NCBI GenBank assembly: GCA_004352715.1
Contig: SCFE01000101.1
Location: forward strand, 1,486,242-1,550,241
Direction of reading: 5' to 3'
Length of the DNA stretch: 64,000 bases
Source: Hofstenia miamia
Lineage: Eukaryota; Xenacoelomorpha; Acoela
The translations under genes and the position numbers were made by a program. This document shows, in pieces, positions 44,086 through 56,260 of this stretch. The notes under the pieces were generated by a model. It had not been told where the DNA came from. It searched no databases and worked only from the letters and a program-made list of their open reading frames with translations. Numbering within the stretch: the stretch's first letter is position 1; the number at the start of each line of letters is the position of its first letter.

Positions 44086-45085
44086 NNNNNNNNNNNNNNN
44101 NNNNNNNNNNNNNNNNNNNNNNNNNNNNNNNNNNNNNNNNNNNNNNNNNNNNNNNNNNNNNNNNNNNNNNNNNNNNNNNNNNNNNNNNNNNNNNNNNNNN
44201 NNNNNNNNNNNNNNNNNNNNNNNNNNNNNNNNNNNNNNNNNNNNNNNNNNNNNNNNNNNNNNNNNNNNNNNNNNNNNNNNNNNNNNNNNNNNNNNNNNNN
44301 NNNNNNNNNNNNNNNNNNNNNNNNNNNNNNNNNNNNNNNNNNNNNNNNNNNNNNNNNNNNNNNNNNNNNNNNNNNNNNNNNNNNNNNNNNNNNNNNNNNN
44401 NNNNNNNNNNNNNNNNNNNNNNNNNNNNNNNNNNNNNNNNNNNNNNNNNNNNNNNNNNNNNNNNNNNNNNNNNNNNNNNNNNNNNNNNNNNNNNNNNNNN
44501 NNNNNNNNNNNNNNNNNNNNNNNNNNNNNNNNNNNNNNNNNNNNNNNNNNNNNNNNNNNNNNNNNNNNNNNNNNNNNNNNNNNNNNNNNNNNNNNNNNNN
44601 NNNNNNNNNNNNNNNNNNNNNNNNNNNNNNNNNNNNNNNNNNNNNNNNNNNNNNNNNNNNNNNNNNNNNNNNNNNNNNNNNNNNNNNNNNNNNNNNNNNN
44701 NNNNNNNNNNNNNNNNNNNNNNNNNNNNNNNNNNNNNNNNNNNNNNNNNNNNNNNNNNNNNNNNNNNNNNNNNNNNNNNNNNNNNNNNNNNNNNNNNNNN
44801 NNNNNNNNNNNNNNNNNNNNNNNNNNNNNNNNNNNNNNNNNNNNNNNNNNNNNNNNNNNNNNNNNNNNNNNNNNNNNNNNNNNNNNNNNNNNNNNNNNNN
44901 NNNNNNNNNNNNNNNNNNNNNNNNNNNNNNNNNNNNNNNNNNNNNNNNNNNNNNNNNNNNNNNNNNNNNNNNNNNNNNNNNNNNNNNNNNNNNNNNNNNN
45001 NNNNNNNNNNNNNNNNNNNNNNNNNNNNNNNNNNNNNNNNNNNNNNNNNNNNNNNNNNNNNNNNNNNNNNNNNNNNNNNNNNNNN
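44086..45085. other. Assembly gap, 1000 N
   Basis: Exactly 1000 undetermined bases between a Penelope-like end and a DNA polymerase B relic. Reading frames drawn across it are meaningless. Confidence 1.
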
Positions 45086-47167
45086 ATCGGAAAATATAGA
45101 ACACATGCCTCCTCTGATGCTGTCTTGAATAAAATTCAATTCCTCTTCATCATGTATTGGATCAAGCGATACCTCCATGTGTTTTAGCATTGTGTGCCAG
45201 CTAAATTTTGATAGTGTAAAAAAGTGGACGGGGTTGAGCTGATAAGTCTCCATGCTTTCTATGCGGAATTCGCNNNCCCAAGACCCATGTGTTACTGCGT
45301 TCAAAATCCAACTCCTCCTGGGTTAATGGAATTTTCCCGGTTAATGCATCTTTCCAGTACTCCAAATCTGGGAGGTCCAACTCGTTAAATTTATCAAAAC
45401 TGTCAAACCACGTAAAAGGGAATACACCTTTACCATGTGAAAACGCCTCTGCTTTTTGTTTCCCCATACCATCATTTAAAAATTTATACTTGTCTGCTCC
45501 AATATTTTTCGTAAGGTTTGACAGACTATCACTTATGAACCGGTAACTGTCTAAAAACCGGAGTTCTTTGTATATCGGTTTATAAATTCCTTTTTTATCA
45601 ATATAACCATCTACTGGCACCATCAAACTGAGTGATAAGAATACTTCACTTGTACACGGTATGCATGACACTTTTTCTCCGTCTTTCATCTTCAAACTTT
45701 TCAATAAAATATGCATATCGTATTTACTGCCATTGTGCATGAAAATTGGGGTAAATTGCGGACTTCGATTTAAAATATTACAACTATTGTGTGCTACACC
45801 CCTAATTTTTCCAGTGAAATGGCAATGGTCCACTACTTTAACATCACCATGTGCAAACACTTTTTTGCAAAATATACATTTTGTTGCTGATGACAACATG
45901 AGTTTCCTCTTCTCCTCTGTTATTACTAGCTCGCGATAACGTTGTTTCATTTCGTAGGACTGTTTTGCCAATTTCCGCAAATGATTCCATCCATGGTTCA
46001 TACATTGTTCGCCTGTATAAATCTCATGTGTTAATAATTTATCCACGCTACTTGTTGCCACACAGACACCTGAAGGAATTTGCTCGACATCTCACATTGT
46101 ATAGCTTGAGGAAGGGTTTGGTTGAACACTCTGGACTTTTCTGGAAATACACTCTATGTCCAGAGTGGCAACCACAGGAACGAAGTTCTGTGCTTGGTAT
46201 GCTTTAAATTTAATTTTGTCTGTTTGACTTGGAAGAGTAATGTTTGGTTCAGGTGCCCCACCACATTTTTTTTTCATGCTTTGATAAATTTTCTTGGTCT
46301 TGAAACCAGATTAAACATTTGGGCAAAAGAAATCACGATTTCTATTCTTAAAAAATTTTAGACATGCGTTTAAATTTGTAATTGCAAGATAATGACTTTT
46401 TTCTCCGTCTTCTATTAATAATAAATTAACCGTCTTTTGATGGTGGCATGGAGACATGTAAGCTGGCACAAGACAACGGTCATTTAACGAGTATATGTTC
46501 ACATTTATAGCATTCCAAGTCTCAAAAATACAAACATAGTTGATTGACAATGGGAAAGTTAACCCGGAATACTTTAATTCTGAAAGGAATTTCTTCATTC
46601 GTGTGATTTGGAAACGATCTTTAATTTCCGGGTGAAGGCTAGCTAATACGGAATATATGAAGCATAGGTTTGATTGTCCGGTTTTGGGGTTAACAAGGAA
46701 GTGGTTTTTTTAAGATAGTCAGGTAAGGGAATGTATGATCCTCCGCAATTTGGGCAATATTTTGACACATGAAGACCAACATTATTTATTCTCTTTAAAA
46801 TAAATCCACTCCCATTTGATGTGTAAATACAAATAAAACTTGCAATTTCATCAACCAGACTATAGAAATTACTCTCATTTATACCCGATCTGAAAACTGA
46901 TATGGGTCTTGATGTTGGATATAGAACTGCAATCTTGTCATCGTTGTTTTCAATTGGTTTAATCAATTCAATTTCACATGTTAAATATATTTTTGCTGAA
47001 TAATATGTGGAAACTTGGTGTGAAACCACCTCTCGTATAGCATTGTAATGATTTGCAAAAGCCTTGTAAACATCTATTGAATCGAGTTGATCAGACAAAA
47101 AGTTTGAAAAGGCGCCTTGACATGCATTTTCTGTTTTGTGTATAGCATGTTCTTGGTTATTTAAAAC
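45086..47167 (-). pseudogene. polB: Protein-primed DNA polymerase B (Polinton/Maverick or adintovirus type), N-terminal and exonuclease part, decayed
   Basis: Minus-strand pieces in order. The N-terminal block (47167-46643) has GSGFILKRI and CPNCGGSYIPLPDYL. The next (46660-46311) has CFIYSVLASLHPE and FPLSINYVCIFE, with HYLAI and a Cys motif. Then VATLDIE (46150s) stands at the first exonuclease motif. A Cys/His insert follows with VVDHCHFTGKIRGVAHNSCN (45201-46061), then RFLDSYRF, FPFTWFDSF and YQLNPVHFFTLSKFSW (45100-45250). This order is typical of PolB from Polintons and adinto-like elements. Lesions: a frameshift near 46650, stops at 46311 and 46092, and a frame break with missing residues at NNN 45274-45276. 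The polymerase active site would be in the next gap. Confidence 0.82.
45274..45276. other. NNN inside the polymerase relic, hiding a larger loss
   Basis: The frame changes here. Roughly 25-30 residues expected in the family between the DFERSNTW region and the FRIESMETYQLNP region are absent. The three Ns therefore stand for a longer missing or deleted segment. Confidence 0.6.
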
Positions 47168-48167
47168 NNNNNNNNNNNNNNNNNNNNNNNNNNNNNNNNN
47201 NNNNNNNNNNNNNNNNNNNNNNNNNNNNNNNNNNNNNNNNNNNNNNNNNNNNNNNNNNNNNNNNNNNNNNNNNNNNNNNNNNNNNNNNNNNNNNNNNNNN
47301 NNNNNNNNNNNNNNNNNNNNNNNNNNNNNNNNNNNNNNNNNNNNNNNNNNNNNNNNNNNNNNNNNNNNNNNNNNNNNNNNNNNNNNNNNNNNNNNNNNNN
47401 NNNNNNNNNNNNNNNNNNNNNNNNNNNNNNNNNNNNNNNNNNNNNNNNNNNNNNNNNNNNNNNNNNNNNNNNNNNNNNNNNNNNNNNNNNNNNNNNNNNN
47501 NNNNNNNNNNNNNNNNNNNNNNNNNNNNNNNNNNNNNNNNNNNNNNNNNNNNNNNNNNNNNNNNNNNNNNNNNNNNNNNNNNNNNNNNNNNNNNNNNNNN
47601 NNNNNNNNNNNNNNNNNNNNNNNNNNNNNNNNNNNNNNNNNNNNNNNNNNNNNNNNNNNNNNNNNNNNNNNNNNNNNNNNNNNNNNNNNNNNNNNNNNNN
47701 NNNNNNNNNNNNNNNNNNNNNNNNNNNNNNNNNNNNNNNNNNNNNNNNNNNNNNNNNNNNNNNNNNNNNNNNNNNNNNNNNNNNNNNNNNNNNNNNNNNN
47801 NNNNNNNNNNNNNNNNNNNNNNNNNNNNNNNNNNNNNNNNNNNNNNNNNNNNNNNNNNNNNNNNNNNNNNNNNNNNNNNNNNNNNNNNNNNNNNNNNNNN
47901 NNNNNNNNNNNNNNNNNNNNNNNNNNNNNNNNNNNNNNNNNNNNNNNNNNNNNNNNNNNNNNNNNNNNNNNNNNNNNNNNNNNNNNNNNNNNNNNNNNNN
48001 NNNNNNNNNNNNNNNNNNNNNNNNNNNNNNNNNNNNNNNNNNNNNNNNNNNNNNNNNNNNNNNNNNNNNNNNNNNNNNNNNNNNNNNNNNNNNNNNNNNN
48101 NNNNNNNNNNNNNNNNNNNNNNNNNNNNNNNNNNNNNNNNNNNNNNNNNNNNNNNNNNNNNNNNNNN
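47168..48167. other. Assembly gap, 1000 N
   Basis: Exactly 1000 undetermined bases. It hides the last ~180 residues of the Helitron-like helicase (present in the copy at 26461-27002) and the junction to the polymerase relic. Confidence 1.
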
Positions 48168-51100
48168 TACCAAATATATTATTCTCTAAAGCATGTTTTA
48201 TTTGATTAATATCTGTTGTACCAACAATTCTATTATAACAATCTACTGCTTTTACAATTATAACCTCTTGCTGCTGATCAATAATTTCTTGATTTATATA
48301 ATCTACTATTTTATTAGTTGCACATAAATAGTTGGTTTCTTTTCCATATGTAGTGACATCAATTATATTGTTTTGTAAATATTCCAAAATTTGTTCCTTT
48401 GTTATTTTTCCAATACGTAATTTCTGTAGAAAATTAGAGTAAGTTTTATCATCCCTTGCTCGCATATTTATTGTAAGTTCAAAAAATTGATATATCTGTG
48501 AAGATATTGTAGCCTGCATTTTTTTCAAAAATCCATTTATCTTTAACTGGTTGCAATTGAAATAGTTCACCACATAATAATACACTTATACCTCCAAATG
48601 CTTCTTCACTAAGAAATATTTGTTTCATTCTATAATTTATTGCATTGAGGAAGTTGTATCCTACTAATGAAATTTCATCTATTATTAGTAACTTTAAATT
48701 TGCAAATTTATTTCTTATTTTGTTTAATGTTAATGATGTTAAATCTTTAATATTCTTCATTGAAGTTAAAACTGGGATTTTGAAGATATCATGCAATGTG
48801 TATCCACCTATATTTACAGCACATTTTCCTGTTGGAGCTGTTAGCAGAACATATTTCTTATCTAAATTTTGATCTTTTATTCTAAAGTGCCTTGTTAATA
48901 TATTATATATTGCTTTTATTACTGTAGTTTTTCCAACACCACCTTCTCCAGACAGAAACAAATACATCACTTCATTTTGTTTAATTTTTTTGACAACATA
49001 ATTTGTTATGTATGATTGATCATTATTTAATGATTTAACTAATTTATTAAGTTCATTCTCAGAGATAACATCTTCTATATATTCTGTGTCCTCTGTAGAC
49101 TTATCTGATATTATTTTTAATTTGTGTTGAAAATCTATCTCTAATTGTACATCTAATAAATCATCTACATTATCAATATTGACTAAGAACTCTCCAGCCT
49201 CACAATCAGTATCAACAACAATTTCATTTAAGTCTATATGAGTTTTATAAAATAATTTCATTTTTGATTCAATTAATTCCATATTGGAAATGTAAAGATT
49301 TCTTAAATTATTTGTATGATGTACTCTTGTAGGTAAATAAAGGTACAACTTTTCATAGAAGTATTTATCCCCTTGCTTTTTTGAAAAATTACAAAACCTA
49401 ATTATGCTCATTCTATTTCTTTTTCTATAACAGTACTTATCTATTTTCATGATATTTTCACTTTTTTGATTTTTAAATGTTATATCATAGTTGGCTATGA
49501 ATTCAGCATAGCATATATCTTCTAAATTATTTGGTCTTATTAAATAATTTAAAAACTGATCATGACAAAATATGTCAGTACTATGATCTGGAATATTGTG
49601 TAATTCTTTTTTACTTTTTAGTTTTGCAAATTTATCTTCTTCCATTTGTGTGTTTACAAATTTTACTTGTATAGTTGAAAATTTAAAAGGATACTGTAAT
49701 AAATAGTGTATACATTCAAATATTGAAACTTCATTATATTTGATAAAAGTTTTGCAAACTTTATCTATGTCATCTTTGCATTCCTTTAAAAGATTGGTGA
49801 ATGAGTTGTCTGTTTTTGATATGTAGTTAACTATATACATTACACATGAATAAGCATCTGTTATGTATGAAATATCTATATTTGATTCCCACATTTTTAA
49901 AAGTAGGGGATTGAAATTATTAATATTGATATCATTCATACTTCTTTTTGTAAAATATTTAGTTTTTTTAAGAAATTTCTTTATTAGATTTATGTATTGT
50001 TCCTCTGTAAGATTATTTTCAAATAGAAATTCATCAATATTATGAAATTTTTTTAATCCTTTTGAACAATTAGTTAAGCATTTTAGCAAACTTATCCACT
50101 TTTTATTATCTTCCTCAACTATTGTTTGTTTGGAACTTTCAATTATAATAGTTTGCTTCATTGGAAGTTTTGGGAAATTATATCTGCACCTACCCTTCCT
50201 TTGACATGATTTAGTATGATTATGTGTTTGTACTTTAATATAGTCTTCACTGCTTCCCCAAGAGTCAATTAAATTACAACTATTGTTCTTTATATCCTCT
50301 ATGTTACTGGAAATATACTTATCTATAAAACTACATATTTCTTCATTACTGTTTTGTTTTAAAATTGGTGCATTCTCAATCCAGCATATCATATGAACAT
50401 GTGGCATTCCTCTATTTTGCCATTCAAACCTATACCAATAATCTGTTATTTTGCCTATACAATTATTATCTGTTATGAATTTTATGATCTTTGTAAACTT
50501 CTCTTTAAAAAAGGCAGTAACAATTACTGAATGCTCAGTTATTAAATTCATTATTTCTATATTCTTCAACTTATTAATATTAATATTGGATTTGCTTAAT
50601 TTTATTAAAAGCTCTTTTAAATCTACCCATCTTTTATCAGCTGGTGAAAAGGTTAAAAAAAACGTTGGCACACCTAATTGCCTTATCATTGCATATATAT
50701 CTTTTTTACATTCCTCAAAATATATTGGACTTCCTTTGATAACTTTCAAAAATTTATAAGCAAGATCATTTTTTTGCATATTAGTAAATGTATCTTTTTT
50801 GTTTATATCAGCTTTTGTTAAGTTTCTATCTCCTGCATAAGACTTCTTTATGTGATATTGGCTTAAATTATATACATATTTTAATATTGCTGATGCATAT
50901 TTGAACATTATGTTTCTTTTACTTTTTTCAATATTTAAATTATTTAATAATTGCCATTTGCATATTTCAATATATGAATTAATTACTGTTTCATTAATTT
51001 CTAATGTTTTGCCCATAAATATTGAAGGAAATGCAAGATACTCTGCATATTTATCTGTGAAAATTGATATTGGTGAAGACCTTTTATCTGGATATATGTT

Positions 51101-52975
51101 TACTAATCTTCTATCAAATTCTTCTAAGCTTCCTTCTGGCATTATTAAGGTTTCTGGATGTGGTAAATTTTGTTCACCTGCTTTATTATCAAAAAATTCT
51201 TCAAACAATTCTTCTAAATCTTCAAGTAATTCTTCATTTGATTCAGCATTATAATTCCACTCATCATCCAATTCTCTAACATATTCTTGCCACAAATCAG
51301 AATTTGTTAATAAATAGTCTACACATTCTCTTATTAGATTAGGTCTGATTAATTTCTCTATTTGTTTTGATTTTGCTGTTTTATTTCTTTTTAATTGTGC
51401 TCCAATAAATTCTACAGGCAAATCATCAGGTCTTCTTGGCAACTTATTTATATTATCTCTTATACAAAATGGAATATTTACTACAGAGCCCCTTATGAAA
51501 TCAACATTTGAAATAATATTTCTTCTTAATGAAAAAAATGGAATCCTTACACTGCACATCATTTCCTCCACTTCATTTAATTTGGATAAACATTCTATTT
51601 TTTCTGGAAAATTTATATTTGCTTTAGAAAATCTAGCATGCTTATTTTTACTTATATACTCATAGCATGAATGACATATATTTTCATCACTATTATAGAA
51701 CATGTCTTTTATATTTTCATTTATCTTTTCTTGCATTTTTTTAGTTAAGTGTCTTATTTGATCCTTAAATAAATGCTTTCCACAACTACAACATATATAT
51801 ATTTCTGTCAATGTTTTACAAAACTGTTTAAATTTTTTGTATACTTCATCAGTGTAATAATTAATTAATTTATTTTCATTTAAATTAAGTCTTTGGCATT
51901 TCAAAAGTGATTGTCTGATAAAAAACTGTGCATGTTGTCTTTTGTACATGGTTTCATTACTTGGACTTATTTTTCTGCATCTTATTATTGCCTTTTTATT
52001 AAAGAATTGTTCATATTCATAATCTGTTAGTATTGTATTTTCACTCAGTTTACATGGAGCACCTCTATAATCTAAATATTCAAAATGTATATTATCATTT
52101 GTCCTTAAAAACATTACTGTTGAATCATCTCTAACATAAGGACAATTCATTGCAGCTTGCACTCCACTATCATTTATTGTGTATATCTGCACATTAAATA
52201 AAATTGATGTAATTATTATGTCATTGTTAGTAGCATATACAAAGTCTTCATTGATTTTACTATAACTAATGTAATCATTTCCTGATTTAATATTTTCATT
52301 AATGTCTAAAATATCTTTAAATTTATCAAAGTTATAAAAAATGTAATTTGTGAGTTTTATTCTAATGCGACTTTGGTATTCAGTACTGTTATAGCAATGA
52401 AAGGAAATACATTTATAAAAACAATTGCCATCATTAGTAATGGGCATTATATTAAAGCACAAAGATATATTGTTATTTAAAATCTCTTTATAACTATTAA
52501 TAGTTAGAAAATTTGCATTTGTATTGTATTCATTATTTTGTAAATTTATTGTATTTTCTAAAGATTTAGGTTGTAAGCATTCAAAATGAACATTACTATG
52601 ATAGCGCAAATACAAAATTTTACTATTTTCACTGATGAGGGGTGTGTACACAGCTGTTGTAGACATATCATTATTAATTAAAAAAATTTTACAATCATAC
52701 ATCATGCTAGCAAGAAAAACTTCATCACCCACAGTCCATTCAAAATCTTTATTCACTTTATAAACACACAGCAATTCATCAACACTATTAAAACATGCAA
52801 AATTAATTAGAGTTAATTTAATTAAATCAAAATTGTTTAATATGTATTTGTATTGGGAGCATCTGACAGACATGTATAAATTACTGTCTGAAAGGAAATG
52901 ATGTGCTAAACATATATAGAAGCAGTTGCCATCACAAATGATTGGTACAATATTAAATTGTTGTAAAATACTCAT
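48168..52975 (-). CDS. Helitron-like replication protein: OTU-OTU-zinc-Rep-helicase, one frameshift
   Basis: From Met at 52975 the first frame runs 1498 residues. OTU-like domain 1 has DGNC at 15-18 and His130 in VHFE. OTU-like domain 2 has DGNC at 182-185 and His297 in IHFE. A zinc region pairs C395/C398 with C434/C437. The Rep domain has FLTFSPADKRW (773-783), the HUH motif in RGMPHVHMICW (H859, H861) and tyrosines Y1047 and Y1051. The Pif1-like helicase has Walker A GEGGVGKT (1343-1350) and Walker B IIDEIS (1431-1436). At about residue 1485 a seven-base homopolymer (48519-48525) causes a shift. The rest of the helicase continues at once in another frame (MQATISSQIYQFFELTINMRARDD) into the gap. 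The protein would nick and unwind DNA for rolling-circle transposition; OTU domains are deubiquitinase-like, role here unknown. Confidence 0.9.
48519..48525 (-). other. Seven-base homopolymer at the helicase frameshift
   Basis: On the coding strand the run is GAAAAAAAT. Reading before and after it needs a one-base shift to keep the conserved helicase sequence. It could be a real mutation, a sequencing error or, less likely, programmed slippage. Confidence 0.7.
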
Positions 52976-53599
52976 CTAAAAACATAAATACAGCTTCAAA
53001 AAATATACTATAGCACTGCAATTTGCAAATGCTCACATTAGGAATTAATTTAAAAAATAAATACTTTTATAGTTAGATAACATAATAATAATTGAAAATT
53101 TAAAAGCTATAACATTGTAAATATTTGTTTTTTTGAATTAAGTATCAGCTGTAGAATTCATATGTGACAAATTCACAAAAAGAGAAAAGAGTCATCATCA
53201 GCTGAAAACAACTTATGTCTCACACAAACTTGTCTTAAAGAGTTAATATATGATACTATTTATCTTTCTGATCATTTTACAGGTTATCAGTATGATATAA
53301 TATTTGAAAATTTCTATAAAAGTAATAAAAGAGGTCATTAATGATATTTCATAATATTAGTAATTTAATAAACATTATTTCAAACATTTCTCTTTTGGGG
53401 ATGTTATTCATATATCATGTCATTACAAATGGTTGAACAATATATGATTCTAAGATTTTGTAATTCCGTTTAAATGCCTTTAATTAAATTAATTCTATTG
53501 GAAGAAAAGGATTAAAAAGTTTCAATTATATATAAATTTTTTACAATAAAGCACATGTTAATACATTCAGAATTTAAAACTTTTGAACAAAAATCAACT
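52976..53599 (-). other. 5' noncoding part of the Helitron-like element
   Basis: AT-rich and nearly identical to 56438-57062. Contains no obvious coding. A promoter for the replication protein is expected here but no motif stands out. Confidence 0.6.
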
Positions 53600-54785
53600 T
53601 CTGAAATTCACAGAATTCAAAACAATTAATCATTTTGAGATGAATTGAAGGTTCAAATTAGAAATTTAATAGCACAAATCGATTCAGATACATGAAATTT
53701 AGGTAAAATGACTAATTTTCAACCAAAATTCGACTTTGGAAGGGCTTCAGGGAAATCAAATTTGTTAAATGACAACAAAATTGAATAATTCAAAGACTGA
53801 CACATCAAATCTTGATAATACGATGTCTAAATGGACATGAAAAATCAGAGATAAAAATTTTCAAGTAAATTAAGACCTCTAGAATCTAGATATGACATTG
53901 ATTTTAGGGTTTAAACAATACTGAAAGATCGGTTTACCAAGAAAGTTTGAACATTCAGTGAATTTTCGGCTAAACTGAGAAAATTCAATACATTTCATCA
54001 TTTTGCGATTAATTGAAGGCTCAAAGTGGAAATTTACTTGCACAAATCGATTTAGAAGCATTAAATTTAGGTAGAATGACTAATTTTCAACTAAAATTCG
54101 ACTTTGGAAGGGCTCCAGTAAAATGAAATTTCTTCAATATAGGTGAAATTGAATAATCCAAGGAATGACATAGTAAGACTTGATAATACAATGTCTAAAT
54201 GGACATGAAAAATCAGAGATAAAATTTTTCAAGTAAATTAAGACCTCTAGAATCTAGATATGACATTGATTTTAGGGTTTAAACAACACTGAAAGATCGG
54301 TTTACCAAGAAAGTTTGAACATTCAGTGAATTTTCGGCTAAACTGAGAAAATTCAATACAAATAATTATTTTGCGATGAATTGAAGATTCAAATTAGAAA
54401 TTTAATAGCACAAATCGATTCAGATACATGAAATTTAGGTAAAATGACTAATTTTCAACTAAAATTCGACTTTGGAAGGGCTCCAGGGAAAGGAATTTTG
54501 TTAAATGACGACCAAATTGAACAATTCAAAGAATGACACAGTAAAACTTGATAATGCGACGTCTAAATGGACATGAAAAATCAGAGATAACCATTTTCAA
54601 GTAAATTAAGACCTCTAGAATCTAGATATGAAATTGCTTTTAGGATTCAGAACCCTGAAATTTAGTTAAAATTACTAATTTTCAACCAAAATTCGACTTT
54701 GGAATCAACCAAAATTAGTAATATTTCTTAAAAATGCGAACAAAGCATTCATCAAATTAAAAATCTAACAAAGCGAATAGATTCA
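53600..54785 (+). repeat. ~366-bp satellite, block 1 (about three units)
   Basis: Units share recurring words: tcgactttggaagggctcca, gtctaaatggacatgaaaaa, aagacctctagaatctagat, gatcggtttaccaagaaag and gcgattaattgaaggctc. Spacing between equivalent words is about 366 bp. Units differ by substitutions and short indels. A unit-derived short frame on the minus strand (60 residues) recurs at 53879 and 57341 and is not considered a gene. Confidence 0.85.
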
Positions 54786-55335
54786 GCAGGTTTGAAAATA
54801 GGTATAAGCTGCAGTTTTACTATAACAATAACTTCTGAAGCTAACCCTTGTGGGTACCTCTCATCTTGCCAGAATGACAGGTACCCGAGTTTTTCCTTCT
54901 TTCTGGTATACTGCATTTCAACGGGGAGGCTGTTTACGTTATTCAAGGGGAAAGAAGAAGATGTTAGCAGATCTTGCAGAAAATCTTTCAGATTTTGAGT
55001 GTGTGGTGGTAATCTGGGGCAGCAATGATCTCAGCAGAGATGATTCGTGTCCAGAATTTGTTGCTGCTGGAATTATTGCGACATTGAAGCTCCTTCGACA
55101 GAAGAATGCTTTTGTCTCTTTTTTTGCTTCACCCCCGAGAGCTGACTTCAATTGCAGAGTTTGCCAGGCCAAGCTACTCAGACTTATTTCTGAAGCTGGT
55201 ATCCCAGCTTCATTTTCAACGTTGGTTCGACGGAGTAGCTTGAGGCTACCTGATGGTGTTCATCTCACTCAAGAAGGCTACCATCGCTACACATTAGATT
55301 TGTTGGCTTTTCTTCGCCAAGTTCTACCAAGGTGA
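54786..55335 (+). CDS. SGNH-hydrolase-like open frame, copy 1
   Basis: Open from 54850 to the stop at 55333-55335. FQRGGCLRYS fits the block II Gly region. VVVIWGSNDLS carries the block III GxND motif. RLPDGVHLTQEGYHRY carries block V DxxH with the catalytic Asp and His. Block I (GDS with the nucleophile) is missing. Upstream is a strong 3' splice-site-like sequence (ctctcatcttgccag, 54860s), so block I may once have been in an earlier exon. SGNH domains are known accessory domains in some retrotransposons (for example CR1/L2 ORF1 and Ngaro). Codon composition is clearly less AT-rich than the surrounding satellite. Function here unknown. Confidence 0.6.
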
Positions 55336-56152
55336 TTATTTTTACCATTGAGTAACCTAGACAGTCTTCCCAATTTTTATTTGCTGGACATATTTTATAT
55401 GTAAATTCAGACCTCTAGAATCTAGATATGATATCGGTTTTTAAGTTTTGGCAATACTGAAAGACCGGCTTACAAAAGAATATTAAAGATTAAGTGAATT
55501 TTCGTCTAAATTGACAATATTCAATACAATTAATTATTTTCCGATGAATTGAAGATTCAAAGTAGAAATTTAAAAGCACAAATCGATTCAGAACCCTGAA
55601 ATTTAGGTAAAATGTCTAATTTTCAAATAAAATTCAACTTAGGAAGGGCTCCAGGGAAATGAAATTTGTTTAATGACGACCAAATTGAACAATTCAAAGA
55701 ATGACACAGTAAAATTTGATAATGCGACATCTAAATGGACATGAAAAATCAGAGATAAACATTTTCAAGTAAATTAAGACCTCTAGAATCTAGATATGAC
55801 ATTGATTTTAGGGTTTAAACAACACTGAAAGATCGGTTTACCAAGAAAGTTTGAACATTCAGTGAATTTTCGGCGAAACTGAGAAAATTCAATACATTTC
55901 AACATTTTGCGATTAATTGAAGGCTCAAAGTGGAAATTTAATTGCACAAATCCGAGGCCTATATAGACTTAAAAAATATTAGAGAAACATTTCTAAGTAA
56001 ATTCAGACCTCTAAAATTGAAATATGATATCGAATTTTAAGTTTGAACAATACTAAAACAACGGTTTACCCATCAAGTTCAAAGGATGCACTGAGAAAAT
56101 TCAATACATTTCATCATTTTGCGATTAATTGAAGGCTCAAAGTGGAAATTTA
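55336..56152 (+). repeat. ~366-bp satellite, block 2
   Basis: After a short shared 3' flank of the SGNH copy (to about 55399), satellite units resume. The last ~200 bp (55951-56152) are identical to 59047-59246 and 63801-64000. Confidence 0.8.
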
Positions 56153-56179
56153 NNNNNNNNNNNNNNNNNNNNNNNNNNN
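56153..56179. other. Short assembly gap, 27 N
   Basis: Undetermined bases directly after aagtggaaattta, the same terminal word as at 59246 and 64000. Confidence 1.
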
Positions 56180-56260
56180 TCTACCTCAAGAAGGCTACTA
56201 CCACAACACTCTAAAAAAAAATTAGCACCATGGGGAATAATAACAGTACAAAAGGAATTT
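56180..56260 (+). other. Junction piece: SGNH 3' echo joined to a Helitron-associated repeat
   Basis: ctcaagaaggctactaccac resembles the end of the SGNH frame (ctcaagaaggctaccatcgc). It is followed by the reverse complement of 27776-27845 (ttagcaccatggggaataat). Confidence 0.6.

Larger units (their letters stand above)
48168..53599 (-). mobile_element. Helitron-like element (Helentron/HLE2-like), nearly full length
   Basis: Consists of a ~620-bp 5' noncoding part (53599-52976), the large replication protein (52975-48168), and a 3' end lost in the gap. The 5' boundary is set at about 53598-53600. There the sequence changes to the surrounding satellite, exactly as in the partial copy at 56260-57062. 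Classic 5' TC was not evident, which fits the Helentron-like branch better than canonical Helitrons. A shortened relative lies at 25047-27002. Confidence 0.85.

Noticed and set aside
50901-51279. Plus-strand frames inside the Helitron-like gene
   Set aside because: Antisense shadows of the strongly supported minus-strand replication protein.
53879-54061. 60-residue minus-strand frame repeated at 57341-57523
   Set aside because: It recurs because the underlying satellite unit recurs, and other units interrupt it; not a gene.
54939-55172. 77-residue minus-strand frame conserved in all three SGNH copies
   Set aside because: It is the antisense shadow of the plus-strand SGNH-like frame, which carries the recognisable motifs.
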